From assembly GCF_009746715.1 (NCBI RefSeq), contig NZ_VRKW01000001.1, positions 124,001 to 188,000 of the forward strand: 64,000 bases of DNA, read 5' to 3'. The position numbers and the translations under genes were made by a program. Source of the stretch: Ketobacter sp. MCCC 1A13808 (lineage in GTDB: Bacteria > Pseudomonadota > Gammaproteobacteria > Pseudomonadales > Ketobacteraceae). The notes below the pieces were generated by a model, which saw nothing but the letters and a program-made list of their open reading frames with translations, was not told the DNA's origin and did not search any database. Position 1 is the stretch's first letter. Each line of letters starts with the position of its first letter. Below, in pieces: positions 34,018 through 43,552 of the stretch.

Positions 34018-35970
34018 CTATCGTTTTTCTTTCTGAATACTTCTGACTACCCGTTCCAAGGTACTATCAAAAGCCGACCCTGTATCCAGAATTGAAACTG
34101 CGCCGTAGACCATCAAACGCGCCAATTCCTGCTTATCTATTTCCAAAATCTTGATACCGACGCGATTCACGAACACCAATTTATCGCGACCCCGGATTTT
34201 TACGGCCAGCTTACACCTTAGTTCGCCCTCAGACGTTTGCTGCGCGATCCACCCGCCCACCTGAATCTGCTCGATTGCTTGCATAGCGGCAGTCATTTCG
34301 TGTTCGCTAATAGTTCTGGGGGCTATAAAGTCACCCACCTCATCAGCTTCCGTTTCCGTTTTCTCTAAAGCCAGAGCGGAGTTCTGTAGTATTTCTTCGG
34401 TGCGGGATTCGGTTGCGTCAACGCGGTCTACCTTATCCTCTTGCGGCTCTAACAGTAGCGCTGCTTTTCTGGCTTCTTCTTCCTTGGCAGCGCGCAAGCG
34501 GGCTTCCGCTTCTGCCTGTCGTTTGCGGGCCGCTTCGCGTTTTTGTTCTTCGTTGGCCTGTAGCCACTTGGCATGTAATTGATTTAACGCGCTTTCAAGT
34601 CCCTTATCCCAATAAAGCGTATTCTTAACGACATCGACAACACCGCCTTCGATACCCTGGGCCAGCTGAACCGAATTTTTCTTAGCCACCGTTTTACCAC
34701 TTTGACTGACTAAAACCCAGGGGGCCTGATCCACCCCTTTCAGAGTTACCCTGCATAATTCATGGGTTCCTTCTGAGGTTTTCATGCGCAACCAGTCACC
34801 TTCACTAAGGCCTTCAATTTGATTGAGCGCCTGCTGGCCCACCCGTTTTACTTCCACACTGGACACATGCGTATTAGCATGCCGTAGTGCAGGCGTGTCA
34901 GTGAGCGGTGGAATGGCCCCGTTCAGCATCGCGGTTAGTGCCAACTCCAGCGGCTCCAACGTCGCTTCCAATGCCTCTTGATCGTCTGCAACACTTTCCA
35001 ACAAGGCTTTTATATTTTTTAATAGTACCGGATAGAAACTGCGGTATTTTTCCTGTTCGCCACCGTCATTGGCGACACAATCCAGGCAGAATTCGACTAT
35101 CGACTCAGTGATCCGTATCTGCCGCTTCCAGGTGGAGCCACTTTCCCCTTCACGCATTGACACGTGAAGCATTGATCGTCGCCATTCACCGTGCAGAAAC
35201 TCCGTCACCATTTTCGGCAACTGCTTACCGGATGCAATCCGATTTAGCTCATCCACGACTCGGGGTTCAGCGACATTTTCTTTACGACGGGCAGATTCCA
35301 GCACCTTCAGCTGCTCTTCGATCTTTTCTACTTTTTCATTCTGACCTGCAAACCAAGCCTGCGCCTCAATACAAATGCTGTTCATATCCCCCGCATCGTC
35401 CACAAATTCGTTCAGGATACGCTTTATATAAACATCGAGTTTTTCCCGATAAACCCGACGACTTTTTTCAGTGCTGCTCAACAGGATCAAATACGCTTGA
35501 TTGAGAAAGCGGCGAACCAGGTTTTGCGGAGTGAAAAAAAAGGAATAGTCCAGAAGGGCGTAGCGCAGAATGGGCAAGCGCAATTTTTCGATCCAGCCAC
35601 GGGCTTCCTGATCCAGCCCTTGTTCTGTCAGCAACTGATCAAACAACTGATCCAGCAAGCCCACCGCGCCCCAATCCGGTTCGGCAATAGGCAACGCGAT
35701 CTCCATTCCGCTGCAGCTTTCCGCCAGTATTTGAGTAACCGAACAGTGAACATCGTTTTTGGTTGCGTGCCGTTGCACTTCGATCAGCTTCTGTTTAAGC
35801 ACCGCCAGAGCGTGCTTCGTCCGGTTCGGGGTCAGCCTGATATTGTCAGTAGGAGGGTCTTCTGCCTGTATTCGCAACAGTTCGATCACCAGCCGCGCCC
35901 CGATCCGCACAGGCGCGCTGTTTTCTGCTTCTAAGGCCTTATTTCCGTTCCCGGTGCTGTTATTGTACAT
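34018..35970 (-). CDS. DUF1631 family protein
   Basis: 650 residues. The helical N-terminal half has the DUF1631 pattern (LLDQLFDQLLTEQGLDQEARGWIEKLRLPILRYALLDYSFFFTPQNLVRRFLNQ). After that comes a beta module at about residues 390-455 (SEGDWLRMKTSEGTHELCRVTLKG, WVLVSQSGKTVAKKNSVQLAQGIEGGVVDVV), a highly charged coiled coil (KREAARKRQAEAEARLRAAKEEEARKA), and a second similar beta module near the C-terminus (GGWIAQQTSEGELRCKLAVKIRG, LVFVNRVGIKILEIDKQELARLMVYGAVSIL). The two modules look like a duplicated PilZ-like unit. It has no signal or membrane helix. Function unknown; family members occur beside c-di-GMP genes. Confidence 0.88.
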   Translation of the reverse strand: MYNNSTGNGNKALEAENSAPVRIGARLVIELLRIQAEDPPTDNIRLTPNRTKHALAVLKQKLIEVQRHATKNDVHCSVTQILAESCSGMEIALPIAEPDWGAVGLLDQLFDQLLTEQGLDQEARGWIEKLRLPILRYALLDYSFFFTPQNLVRRFLNQAYLILLSSTEKSRRVYREKLDVYIKRILNEFVDDAGDMNSICIEAQAWFAGQNEKVEKIEEQLKVLESARRKENVAEPRVVDELNRIASGKQLPKMVTEFLHGEWRRSMLHVSMREGESGSTWKRQIRITESIVEFCLDCVANDGGEQEKYRSFYPVLLKNIKALLESVADDQEALEATLEPLELALTAMLNGAIPPLTDTPALRHANTHVSSVEVKRVGQQALNQIEGLSEGDWLRMKTSEGTHELCRVTLKGVDQAPWVLVSQSGKTVAKKNSVQLAQGIEGGVVDVVKNTLYWDKGLESALNQLHAKWLQANEEQKREAARKRQAEAEARLRAAKEEEARKAALLLEPQEDKVDRVDATESRTEEILQNSALALEKTETEADEVGDFIAPRTISEHEMTAAMQAIEQIQVGGWIAQQTSEGELRCKLAVKIRGRDKLVFVNRVGIKILEIDKQELARLMVYGAVSILDTGSAFDSTLERVVRSIQKEKR

Positions 35971-35986
35971 CGTTGCTCTTCAAGAA

Positions 35987-36778
35987 TTACTGGGTGCTGG
36001 CGGCACTTATCTTTCCGCTGACTACCCCCTTGTGGAAAACCAGAAGCTCACCTGGCTGAATCGGAGTCCAATCCTCGTTATCCGTTAATGGCTCAGTGGC
36101 AATAACGGTGACAACATCGTCGGGCGTGGTTTGGTCGCTGAAATTCACCACCATATCATGGTCTTTGAGTCTGGCCTGGCCAAAAGGGCTTCGGCGGCAG
36201 ATCCAGCCTAATTTGGTCGTACAGTAACAGTATAGATACTTTGAATCACTCAGCAGAATATTAAAAACCCCGAATTTACTAAGGTATAGACAATGTTCAT
36301 GCAATGCACTGAAAAGTGCACCCTTCGCCGGATAGCGGGTAAACTGCTTTTGTAGCTGGTCCAGAATATAGCAAAGAGCAAATTCGCTGTCCGTGCTTCC
36401 CACCGGGCGATAACGGCTTAATTTCTGCTTGCGGACCCCGTTTTTAAGTTGGCCGTTGTGCGCAAAAACCCAGGTTTTTCCCCACAGCTCACGCTGAAAG
36501 GGGTGGGTATTTTCCAATGCCACAGGGCCACTATTGGCTTGTCGAATGTGACTGATAACGACGTGGCTTTTTATAGGAAAGCGCCTCACAAAATGAGCCA
36601 ATTCTGACGTGCTGCTGGCGTCCACATCTTTGAATTCACGCACGCCTTTACCCTCGTAAAAAGCGATCCCCCAGCCGTCCTTGTGCGGCCCTGTTTCACC
36701 GCCCCGTTTTATCAGCCCGGCAAAACTAAAACAGATATCAGTCGGCACATTGGCGCTCATTCCCATCAGTTCACACAT
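35987..36778 (-). CDS. class II glutamine amidotransferase, YafJ-like
   Basis: From the ATG at 36778 the product begins [12 protein letters not shown], so after loss of Met the nucleophile Cys becomes residue 1, as class II (Ntn) amidotransferases require. It has 263 residues with [48 protein letters not shown] and [13 protein letters not shown]. The longer frame to 36796 would bury the Cys and is rejected. The amidotransferase domain should hydrolyse glutamine, but the acceptor reaction of YafJ proteins is unknown. It lies between the VWA gene and the DUF1631 gene on the same strand. Confidence 0.92.
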   Translation of the reverse strand: MCELMGMSANVPTDICFSFAGLIKRGGETGPHKDGWGIAFYEGKGVREFKDVDASSTSELAHFVRRFPIKSHVVISHIRQANSGPVALENTHPFQRELWGKTWVFAHNGQLKNGVRKQKLSRYRPVGSTDSEFALCYILDQLQKQFTRYPAKGALFSALHEHCLYLSKFGVFNILLSDSKYLYCYCTTKLGWICRRSPFGQARLKDHDMVVNFSDQTTPDDVVTVIATEPLTDNEDWTPIQPGELLVFHKGVVSGKISAASTQ

Positions 36779-36824
36779 CCGGCCTTTACTCCGCAACGAA
36801 TTGATTTACCAACTCTAACAGACC

Positions 36825-39086
36825 TTAATCTTTTTTGGGGTCATCCAGCTGAAACTCATCGTCGGTCATGTCGACGTCGGGGTATTGTTCGTCCGGGACG
36901 CCGTCACTGTCATCACCCACCTCAACGGTTTCGTCGTCTTCGAGCTCGAGCACTGAAGTCTCATTCTGATAGCTTTGCTCCGGTAAAGGCGGCTCCGGCA
37001 CCGGGTTTACAACGTCCTTCGCAACCACATCAGGTTTCACAGCAGATTCTGCATCCGCGTTTACCTTAGTTTCGGATTTTGGTACAAGCGCCGCATCCTG
37101 CTCACTATTTTCAGCCTCGGCTTTGGATTGTTTCTGCTTCTTCTGTTGCTGGACCGCTTCGATTTCCTGCACAACTTTGCTCTGCTCTTCATCGGTTTTG
37201 CGCAGAAATTTCATATAGATAAAGATCCCGCCCCCAATGACCACCAGGTTACCCAAAACCACCAATATCCAGGTGGGGTCAAAACCCGTTGGGGATGCGT
37301 CGCTTGAATCTGTATTCTCTGCTATCGAATCCGGTTCCGAAACATCCTGCAATTCTTCGCCTTCAGGGGGTTCGTAAAGCTCATCTGCCCCCCCCTCCGG
37401 TGGCAGCTCCTCTACTTCCAATGTCGGAATCTCCAATGCACCTTCATCGAAGGTCTCAATCGTCCCCGGTTCACCGGCCGCGAGCTGGTCTCCAGCATCA
37501 CTATTGGTGATTTCAATGGGCGTGTAATCGACCGTATAGGGACCTTGTACCAATTCAAACGGGTGTCCGTTCAGTGACGTTCCGGACACCCGGACCAGAA
37601 CTTCATACGCGCCTTTCGAGTCGGTCGCGGGTACATCCAGCGTGTATTTACCGTCACCCAGTTCCACTGCATTTTGTATACTCTTTTCACCTTGTGGGTC
37701 GGTAATCTGGGCAACGATCTGGATGTCTTCTGGATTCACCAGGCCCGTTACGGTTTGCAGGTTAAGATATTGCAGGAGGTCACCCTGATTATCACGGTAA
37801 GCAGGCGTTACCTCCAACACCTGCTGATGTACCATGACAACCTGTGATTTCTTACGTTTGAAGGTTTTGCCGTCCAGCACAATAGAAAAGGTATGGGTGC
37901 CATCCGTGATCGTGCGCCCCAGCTTTGCGCTATAAATACCGTCCGCAGGCACTTTCGGTTCTCCGTCGCTTGACTCAGACAACTTGCCCTCGAAGGTTTC
38001 ACCGCCCGCCGCGTCCTGACGAAACGTGATCTCCATTAACTTCAGGAAATTGGGATTGGTAATAGTGCGGCCTTTTTCAGACAGGGTCATTTTCATTACC
38101 AGGTTTTCACCTTCAAGCACATTTTCAGGCAACCCTTCCATATTCACCTGTAAATTGGACACCACGGTCACTCGGTTATCAGGATCGATATCCGCAACCA
38201 CTTCCCAATCACCCGGCATCGGGTTATAGACCGTGATTAGGTCGAATTCCTGATCTGCAAACCAACTGACGTTGTGCGACCCCTGCTTGAGACTGTATTG
38301 GCTGCCATCCGGCGCCACCAGTTTGGTTTCTGCCATTCCGGATTTTCGGAACACCAACGCGGTAAACTCTTCAATTGAATCGTCAATGGCAAAGTGATTC
38401 CCTTCCAGCGGCACCTGATCTGGCACGTTGGCACGATCTGCAGCGGCGACAAAGACGTTCAGCAATTCATCGGCGCTACCGGCGCGGGAAAACGACCCAC
38501 CCGTGCGGATCGATAATTCTTTTAGGAAGCCAAGGTCAGCATTGTCCGATAACGCAACACTGTGAATGTGAAATCCGGCCTGTTGCAAACGCGGCACGAC
38601 CTTCTCAAGTATCCTTTGTTTTTCTGCCGCATTACGCTGGGGGTCCTTGGAAATATCCACCTTTCCATCTGACAATAAAACCAGAGTCCGCTCCCATTCG
38701 GGGTCAGGCTTGGTTTGCCCCATCGAGGCTTTCTCGAGTGCCAAACCAATATTGGTATACAAACCGGCGGAGTTAATCAGATTCACTTTGCTGACGACAC
38801 TGGATTTCCATTGCGCCGAGGCCGCCGCTGACGGCACCAGGTTATTCACCATCTGGCCAAAGCTCCAGATTCCGAAGCGGCTGTTGTCCGGCGCCAGATT
38901 CAACAAGAGTTTTACTGCGGGAATACGCAAGTTCTGTGGATCTGATTGCTTCATACTGCCTGAAATATCAATGAGTACGCGCATATCCGATTTCGGCTGC
39001 TCGGCTGCCTGGCTATTCTGTACCGCATAGAATAGCGTCCACAAAAGTGTGATGAAAACGAGTCCGGATAAAGGGGGTAGCTTCAC
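36825..39086 (-). CDS. membrane-anchored VWA domain protein (TIGR03503-like)
   Basis: About 753 residues from a GTG at 39086, which has GGAG five bases upstream; a GTG two codons earlier overlaps that site. A signal peptide (VFITLLWTLFYAVQNSQAA) is followed by a VWA domain with an intact metal site (VLIDISGSM near residue 40, GLYTNIGLAL, LVLLSDGKVD). Ig-like beta domains follow, then an acidic Pro/Glu-rich stretch, one transmembrane helix (ILVVLGNLVVIGGGIFIYM, about residue 610) and a cytoplasmic, very acidic tail. This order matches a conserved gammaproteobacterial family (TIGR03503). The large periplasmic part may bind other envelope proteins. Function unknown. Confidence 0.85.
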   Translation of the reverse strand: MKLPPLSGLVFITLLWTLFYAVQNSQAAEQPKSDMRVLIDISGSMKQSDPQNLRIPAVKLLLNLAPDNSRFGIWSFGQMVNNLVPSAAASAQWKSSVVSKVNLINSAGLYTNIGLALEKASMGQTKPDPEWERTLVLLSDGKVDISKDPQRNAAEKQRILEKVVPRLQQAGFHIHSVALSDNADLGFLKELSIRTGGSFSRAGSADELLNVFVAAADRANVPDQVPLEGNHFAIDDSIEEFTALVFRKSGMAETKLVAPDGSQYSLKQGSHNVSWFADQEFDLITVYNPMPGDWEVVADIDPDNRVTVVSNLQVNMEGLPENVLEGENLVMKMTLSEKGRTITNPNFLKLMEITFRQDAAGGETFEGKLSESSDGEPKVPADGIYSAKLGRTITDGTHTFSIVLDGKTFKRKKSQVVMVHQQVLEVTPAYRDNQGDLLQYLNLQTVTGLVNPEDIQIVAQITDPQGEKSIQNAVELGDGKYTLDVPATDSKGAYEVLVRVSGTSLNGHPFELVQGPYTVDYTPIEITNSDAGDQLAAGEPGTIETFDEGALEIPTLEVEELPPEGGADELYEPPEGEELQDVSEPDSIAENTDSSDASPTGFDPTWILVVLGNLVVIGGGIFIYMKFLRKTDEEQSKVVQEIEAVQQQKKQKQSKAEAENSEQDAALVPKSETKVNADAESAVKPDVVAKDVVNPVPEPPLPEQSYQNETSVLELEDDETVEVGDDSDGVPDEQYPDVDMTDDEFQLDDPKKD

Positions 39087-39207
39087 GCTCACTCCGTCAA
39101 GAATTGGTTGGCATTACCACTAAGTTATAGCAGCTATACCGGCAATTTCCTGACAGAGCGGTGACATTTGAACTGTAAACTACTGATTAGATTGAATGAG
39201 AACGAAA

Positions 39208-39603
39208 TCAGACGGGGTCTGGTGTGCCGTCGTCCTCAGCAACAGGCTGAGTTTTCCGGTTTTGTTCTCGTTTACTGCGCCAGAAGCGGTATCCCATATC
39301 GGCTAGAAACAGCAGCAAAGCGACGACCGCTCCATAACTCAAAAAAGGCACAGCTCTCAGGGGGTTACCCTCTTCCTGCAATGTGATGTCGAATAGCAAA
39401 ACGAATAGCGCGGGCGCCCAATCCAATCCGCCATCGGTGACCGGTGCAGGCACCAGCAGTGGCGCCACTACGATCAGTCTGAGTGCATTTCGAATGGTTA
39501 CCCAGGGAATAAACAGGGTCACCCGCCACCAGAACAGTAAAACACCCAGCACAGCTAACAAATACGCTCCCCACGTAGCGGCGTACTCCATACTATCTAA
39601 CAT
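39208..39603 (-). CDS. small inner-membrane protein
   Basis: 131 residues with about three predicted transmembrane helices (YLLAVLGVLLFWW, IVVAPLLVP with ALFVLLFDIT, and VALLLFLADMGYRFW) and a charged C-terminal tail. GGAAGG lies upstream of the ATG. It sits 15 bp from the ycgN gene in the conserved order rnd-ycgL-ycgN-this gene-VWA gene seen in Pseudomonas relatives. Function unknown. Confidence 0.78.
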   Translation of the reverse strand: MLDSMEYAATWGAYLLAVLGVLLFWWRVTLFIPWVTIRNALRLIVVAPLLVPAPVTDGGLDWAPALFVLLFDITLQEEGNPLRAVPFLSYGAVVALLLFLADMGYRFWRSKREQNRKTQPVAEDDGTPDPV

Positions 39604-39618
39604 TCGTATTCCTTCCGG

Positions 39619-40062
39619 TTAACATTTAACCCAATGAACAATATGGTCTTCCCAATCCTGTTGCTGCACCAGAGAATCCGGAATCGCCCTGCCCCGCGCA
39701 GATATTCCAGCTTCATGCACAGATTCACGGCGTCCGGAAATCAGCGGATGCCAATCTGCCAGTGACCGCCCCTCCGCCAGACGGCGATAAGCGCAACTAT
39801 TGGGTAGCCAATGGAACTCATCGATAGCATCCAGGGTAATTTTGAGGCAATCGGGCACCAGCTTTAATCGGTTCTTGTAATTCTTACAGCTGCACTTATC
39901 AATATTCAACAAGTGACACGCAAGGTCCGTATAATAAATCCGGCCACTGTCAGCATCTTCCAGCTTTTGCAAACAGCATAATGCACAACCATCGCATAAC
40001 GATTCCCATTCCGAATCCGTCATTTGTTCCAGTGATTTATTTTCCCAAAAGCGTTCAGTCAT
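39619..40062 (-). CDS. ycgN: YcgN family Cys-cluster protein (UPF0260)
   Basis: 147 residues of the UPF0260/YkgJ-type family, which likely binds an Fe-S cluster or zinc. The cysteine pattern is visible: LCDGCALCCLQKL, DLACHLLNIDKCSCKNY, VPDCLKI and LPNSCAYRRL. WHPLISGRRESVHEAGISARGR is the family's C-terminal signature. It lies 26 bp after ycgL. The function is unknown; the cluster is inferred from the CxxCxxCC-like spacing. Confidence 0.93.
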   Translation of the reverse strand: MTERFWENKSLEQMTDSEWESLCDGCALCCLQKLEDADSGRIYYTDLACHLLNIDKCSCKNYKNRLKLVPDCLKITLDAIDEFHWLPNSCAYRRLAEGRSLADWHPLISGRRESVHEAGISARGRAIPDSLVQQQDWEDHIVHWVKC

Positions 40063-40088
40063 GGCCGCTGCTCGACGTAAGTAGGTTG

Positions 40089-40352
40089 CTATTCTGAACC
40101 GTGAATAGACGGTGGCATCTGCAAATAATAGCCTTTTTCTTTCAGTCCGTTGATCACATCCAACACATTGACTCTTGCCAGTTTGCGGTCCTTGTCCAAC
40201 ACCAGATCCATCACATGACCCGGTTCCCCAAACTGCTTCATCAGATCTTCCGGTAATTCCTCAAACGGCTGCTCTATTTTCAATACATAGATATACATTC
40301 CGTCTTTTTTCGGGCTTCTATAAACTGAGCACCGGATACTGCTTTCAGTCAT
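40089..40352 (-). CDS. ycgL: YcgL domain protein
   Basis: 87 residues from the ATG at 40352, the normal YcgL length: CSVYRSPKKDGMYIYVLK, ELPEDLMKQFGEPGHVMDLVLDKDRKLARVNVLDVINGLKEKGYYLQMPP. The start codon overlaps the end of rnd by eight bases, so the two are translationally coupled. The frame is open back to 40451, within rnd, but that would not be a real start. Function unknown; the neighbour order is conserved. Confidence 0.95.
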   Translation of the reverse strand: MTESSIRCSVYRSPKKDGMYIYVLKIEQPFEELPEDLMKQFGEPGHVMDLVLDKDRKLARVNVLDVINGLKEKGYYLQMPPSIHGSE

Positions 40353-41493
40353 GTGCGGCTGAATCCTCGTGTTGATTAGCTTCGTGATCGGACGATTCGC
40401 AATACGCGTCCAGACAAGGTTGTACGGCCTGTTCCCGCCAACCACCGGCATAAGGGCTGGCAGCGGACGTTCCCCTGGACAGCAGATAATCCACCAGATT
40501 CGCTTTACTGGATAATAGATCGGCGGGAATTTGCAGTTTTTCGGCCTGGTCAGAAACGACTTTACGCAGTTCTTTATAAAACCGTTGCTGGGATTTGCTT
40601 AACGGGCGCGGAATCAAAGGATCGGGAATCGGTTGCTGATAACCTATTTCCACCTGCTCTATCAACTGGTCTCCATATTTGCGGATCTGACTACTCTGCA
40701 GACCTATTTCCGCCAACTGGCCTTTTGATTTCGGGCGGTTTTCCACCAAACCATATAGGTTCGCGTCTTTGGCAATAAAGGTTTTGGGCGTATTGATTTC
40801 CCGTGCGGTACGTTCACGCCACCCTGCCAGGTAACGCAATGCGGCTTGCTGTTGGGGTTTTAGCTTCCAACCTGCGCCAAACCCCAGATACAACTGATCA
40901 TCCGCAGGACGGTTTTCATAACGGGTGATCAGCGCGCGGCTCTCCTGTTGAAACCAATCCATTCTGTCCAGAGTGATCAATTTGTCTTCCAGCACATCCG
41001 CCAGTTTATGCAGATAGCGCACATCTTCAGCCGCATAGTGAAGCTGACTCTCACTTAGCGGCCGTTTCAGCCAATCGGAGCGGGTTTCTTCTTTTGCAAG
41101 GTCGATATCCAGCGCATTTTTAAGCAGGCGTTGCAAACCGGATTGGCGGTCAAAGCCCACAAAACTGGCGGCAATCTGGGTATCAAATAGGTTGACCGGT
41201 AACCGGTTCCACAGTCCCCGGAACACGTCCAGGTCCTCCCCTGCGCTGTGCATTAGCAATTGCACATCGGCTGCAAATAGGCGGTCACCCAAAGGGGCAA
41301 TATCAGCCCGCCTCAAGCCAGTAGGATCGATTAAATAAATAGTCGAATCGGTGGCGACCTGGATCAATCCAGGTTGGGAAAAGTAAGTGTTGGTGCGGAC
41401 AAATTCGGTGTCCACTGCCAGGCGGGATTGGCCCTGAAGCTGCTCGCAAAGCTTCAACACCAGAGTGTGACTATCGATCCACTGTACATTCAC
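40345..41493 (-). CDS. rnd: ribonuclease D
   Basis: 3'-5' exoribonuclease that trims tRNA and other small RNA ends. The 382 residues show the DEDD nuclease: LAVDTEF (Asp28, Glu30), MHSAGEDLDVF and YAAEDVRYLHKL, then one or two HRDC domains (LRYLAGWRERTAREINTPKTFIAKDANL). The start is the ATG at 41493. ycgL begins inside its last codons. This rnd-ycgL-ycgN order is common in gammaproteobacteria. Confidence 0.95.
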   Translation of the reverse strand: MNVQWIDSHTLVLKLCEQLQGQSRLAVDTEFVRTNTYFSQPGLIQVATDSTIYLIDPTGLRRADIAPLGDRLFAADVQLLMHSAGEDLDVFRGLWNRLPVNLFDTQIAASFVGFDRQSGLQRLLKNALDIDLAKEETRSDWLKRPLSESQLHYAAEDVRYLHKLADVLEDKLITLDRMDWFQQESRALITRYENRPADDQLYLGFGAGWKLKPQQQAALRYLAGWRERTAREINTPKTFIAKDANLYGLVENRPKSKGQLAEIGLQSSQIRKYGDQLIEQVEIGYQQPIPDPLIPRPLSKSQQRFYKELRKVVSDQAEKLQIPADLLSSKANLVDYLLSRGTSAASPYAGGWREQAVQPCLDAYCESSDHEANQHEDSAAHD

Positions 41494-41568
41494 AAGTAAG
41501 AATATCTCAGCCTTCAGGCTTTTGGAGTGTCAAAAACTGTGCATTATATAGGGCATAGCCGCGAATGA

Positions 41569-42714
41569 CTATAAACCCAACTGCTTGGCTATGACTTCGT
41601 TCATGATTTCGAAGGTACCGCCGCCAATGGCAAGAATGCGATTATCGCGATACAGTCGCTCCACGAGCGTCTCACGCATGTAGCCCATACCACCAAATAC
41701 CTGAACAGCGTCGTAGGTTGCGCGGTCGCTTACACTGGTAGCAAAGTTTTTCGCCATCGATACTTCTTTAATAACCGAGTCACCCGCCGCGATTCTGGCT
41801 GCAACCCGATAGGTGAACTCCCTTGACGCTTCCAGCTGGGTAGCGACCTCTGCCAGTTTATGCCGCAGTGTCTGAAAACCGGACAATGGCTTGCCAAACG
41901 CCTTGCGTTCCTTGACGTAACCCAGACACGCGTCCAGAGCCAGTTGCGAGGTGCAATTTGCCATAATCGCCAGATTCAGGCGCTCCATCTGGAAATTCGT
42001 CATGATCACATAGAAACCGGCATTTTCCTGACCGATAAGATTCGATTTAGGCACCGCACAATCTTCAAAAAAAAGTTCGGCAGTATCGCTCGCCCACCAG
42101 CCCATTTTTTTTAGCTTCCTGCCTACGCTAAATCCGGGAGTGCCTTTCTCGATCAGTAGCAAACTGATGCCACCATAACCCGGCTCACCCGTACGCACCG
42201 CTACGGTGTAATAATCGGCGTTGACGCCACTGGTAATGAACGTTTTGGAGCCGGTAACCCGATAGTAGTCCCCGTCTTTGACCGCGCGTGTTTTGAGATT
42301 GGCTACATCTGAACCGCCGCTGGGCTCGGTTATTGCCAGACATTGAATTTTCTCTCCAGCAATCACGGGTGCAACTACACGACGCTTTAACTCGTCACTG
42401 CCCCAGTTGACAACCGGTGGCAATCCGATATCGATAGACCCCAGACCGGCCGCAACACCGCCAGCGCCACACGCCATTATTTCCTCTGAGGCCGCAATTT
42501 TACTGAACACATCCAGCCCCGTGCCACCGTATTGCTCGGGATAACCGATACCCAATATGCCCGCTTGGCCTGCTTTGCGGTACAAGGTACGCGGCAATTC
42601 GCCAGCCTCCTCCCATTGCTCTACGTGGGGATTGATTTCCTGCTCGACGAATTTTTTCACCGAGTGGCGGATGAGTTGCTGAGTTTCCCCAAAATAGACT
42701 GGGTACGAAGACAT
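41569..42714 (-). CDS. acyl-CoA dehydrogenase
   Basis: 381 residues from the ATG at 42714, with GGGAATC upstream; a longer frame reaches 42759. The FAD-dependent fold is clear: IGYPEQYGGTGLDVF, ITEPSGGSDVANLKTRAVKDGDYYRVTGSKTFITSG, LNLAIMANCTSQLALDACLGYVKERKAFGKPLSGFQ, and AVQVFGGMGYMRETLVERLYRDNRILAIGGGTFEIMNEVIAKQLG. It oxidises an acyl-CoA to enoyl-CoA and passes electrons to ETF, which feeds the ETF-QO encoded at 53371-55011. Chain length preference cannot be read from the sequence. The gene is upstream of rnd on the same strand. Confidence 0.93.
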   Translation of the reverse strand: MSSYPVYFGETQQLIRHSVKKFVEQEINPHVEQWEEAGELPRTLYRKAGQAGILGIGYPEQYGGTGLDVFSKIAASEEIMACGAGGVAAGLGSIDIGLPPVVNWGSDELKRRVVAPVIAGEKIQCLAITEPSGGSDVANLKTRAVKDGDYYRVTGSKTFITSGVNADYYTVAVRTGEPGYGGISLLLIEKGTPGFSVGRKLKKMGWWASDTAELFFEDCAVPKSNLIGQENAGFYVIMTNFQMERLNLAIMANCTSQLALDACLGYVKERKAFGKPLSGFQTLRHKLAEVATQLEASREFTYRVAARIAAGDSVIKEVSMAKNFATSVSDRATYDAVQVFGGMGYMRETLVERLYRDNRILAIGGGTFEIMNEVIAKQLGL

Positions 42715-42831
42715 GGCGATTCCCTGAGCCCGGAAGTGGATGAGGCTCGAATATACCAAGCGCTTGCTTGGTTCGCAATTTTCGTTTATTCACGTCACGT
42801 GGTTTTGCGGGACGAGCCTTTCACCACCGGA

Positions 42832-43545
42832 TCAGCCATGCACCAGCATATGCCCGATCACACCCAGTAGAAAACCCAACACCGCACCAAAAGGGGGGCT
42901 CCAATGTCCTCTCATCGCTGATTGCGGCGCTATGTCCTGAAAGATAAGGTACAGTATTCCGCCACTGGCAAAGGTCATAATCCCCGCAGTGAGTTCCGCC
43001 TGCTCGCGCAAAAACACATGGCCAATGACGGCGGCAACCGGGCCCAATAGCGAAGCGAAAAAGAGCAGCCGCAGCACGGTCTTGGCACTCACCTTGTTTT
43101 GCACCATCTCCCGGTAAGCATTAAATCCCTCAGGAAAATTCTGGATAGCAATAAAGCCCGCCAACAGCATGCCTAACGCGCTGTTACTTGCAAACACAGC
43201 GCCCAGCGCCATGGCCTCCGGTATAAAATCCATTAACATCGCCAGAAACTGGGAGACCGCACCACCCCGCTTTGTCAGAAATTGATCCAAAAAGCAGAAT
43301 ACGGCGCTGCCGGCCAGAAAAATCAGGCTCAAATTTAGTACCGAAAGGTTTTGAATACCGGACGGCAGCAGGGCGTAAGCTACGGCGGAAATCAACGTGC
43401 CACCGCCAAATGCGACCACACCGTGTATGACCTTGTCTTTTATTTCTGTTTCGGGAGTACGTTCATAGCGGGCCAGCAATCCCCCGACATACGCAGTGAT
43501 GCCGGCAAACCAGGTAATTGCAGCCACCGTATAAATGGTATTCAT
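42832..43545 (-). CDS. ZIP-like metal transporter family protein with altered motifs
   Basis: 237 residues with about seven to eight transmembrane helices. The two ZIP motif helices are recognisable but altered: the fourth has MDFIPEAMALG where HNxPEG is usual, and the fifth has IQNFPEGFNAY where HNxPEG is usual. So both His are replaced (Asp106, Gln135) while PE is kept. The last helices (ITFASGGILYLIFQDIAP) fit the family. It may carry a different metal or be a non-transporting relative. It begins seven bases after recR on the same strand. Confidence 0.82.
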   Translation of the reverse strand: MNTIYTVAAITWFAGITAYVGGLLARYERTPETEIKDKVIHGVVAFGGGTLISAVAYALLPSGIQNLSVLNLSLIFLAGSAVFCFLDQFLTKRGGAVSQFLAMLMDFIPEAMALGAVFASNSALGMLLAGFIAIQNFPEGFNAYREMVQNKVSAKTVLRLLFFASLLGPVAAVIGHVFLREQAELTAGIMTFASGGILYLIFQDIAPQSAMRGHWSPPFGAVLGFLLGVIGHMLVHG

Positions 43546-43552
43546 ACCGGCG

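Noticed and set aside
35497-35934. 145-residue open frame antisense to DUF1631
   Set aside because: It lies opposite the conserved N-terminal helices of the DUF1631 protein and has no features of its own.
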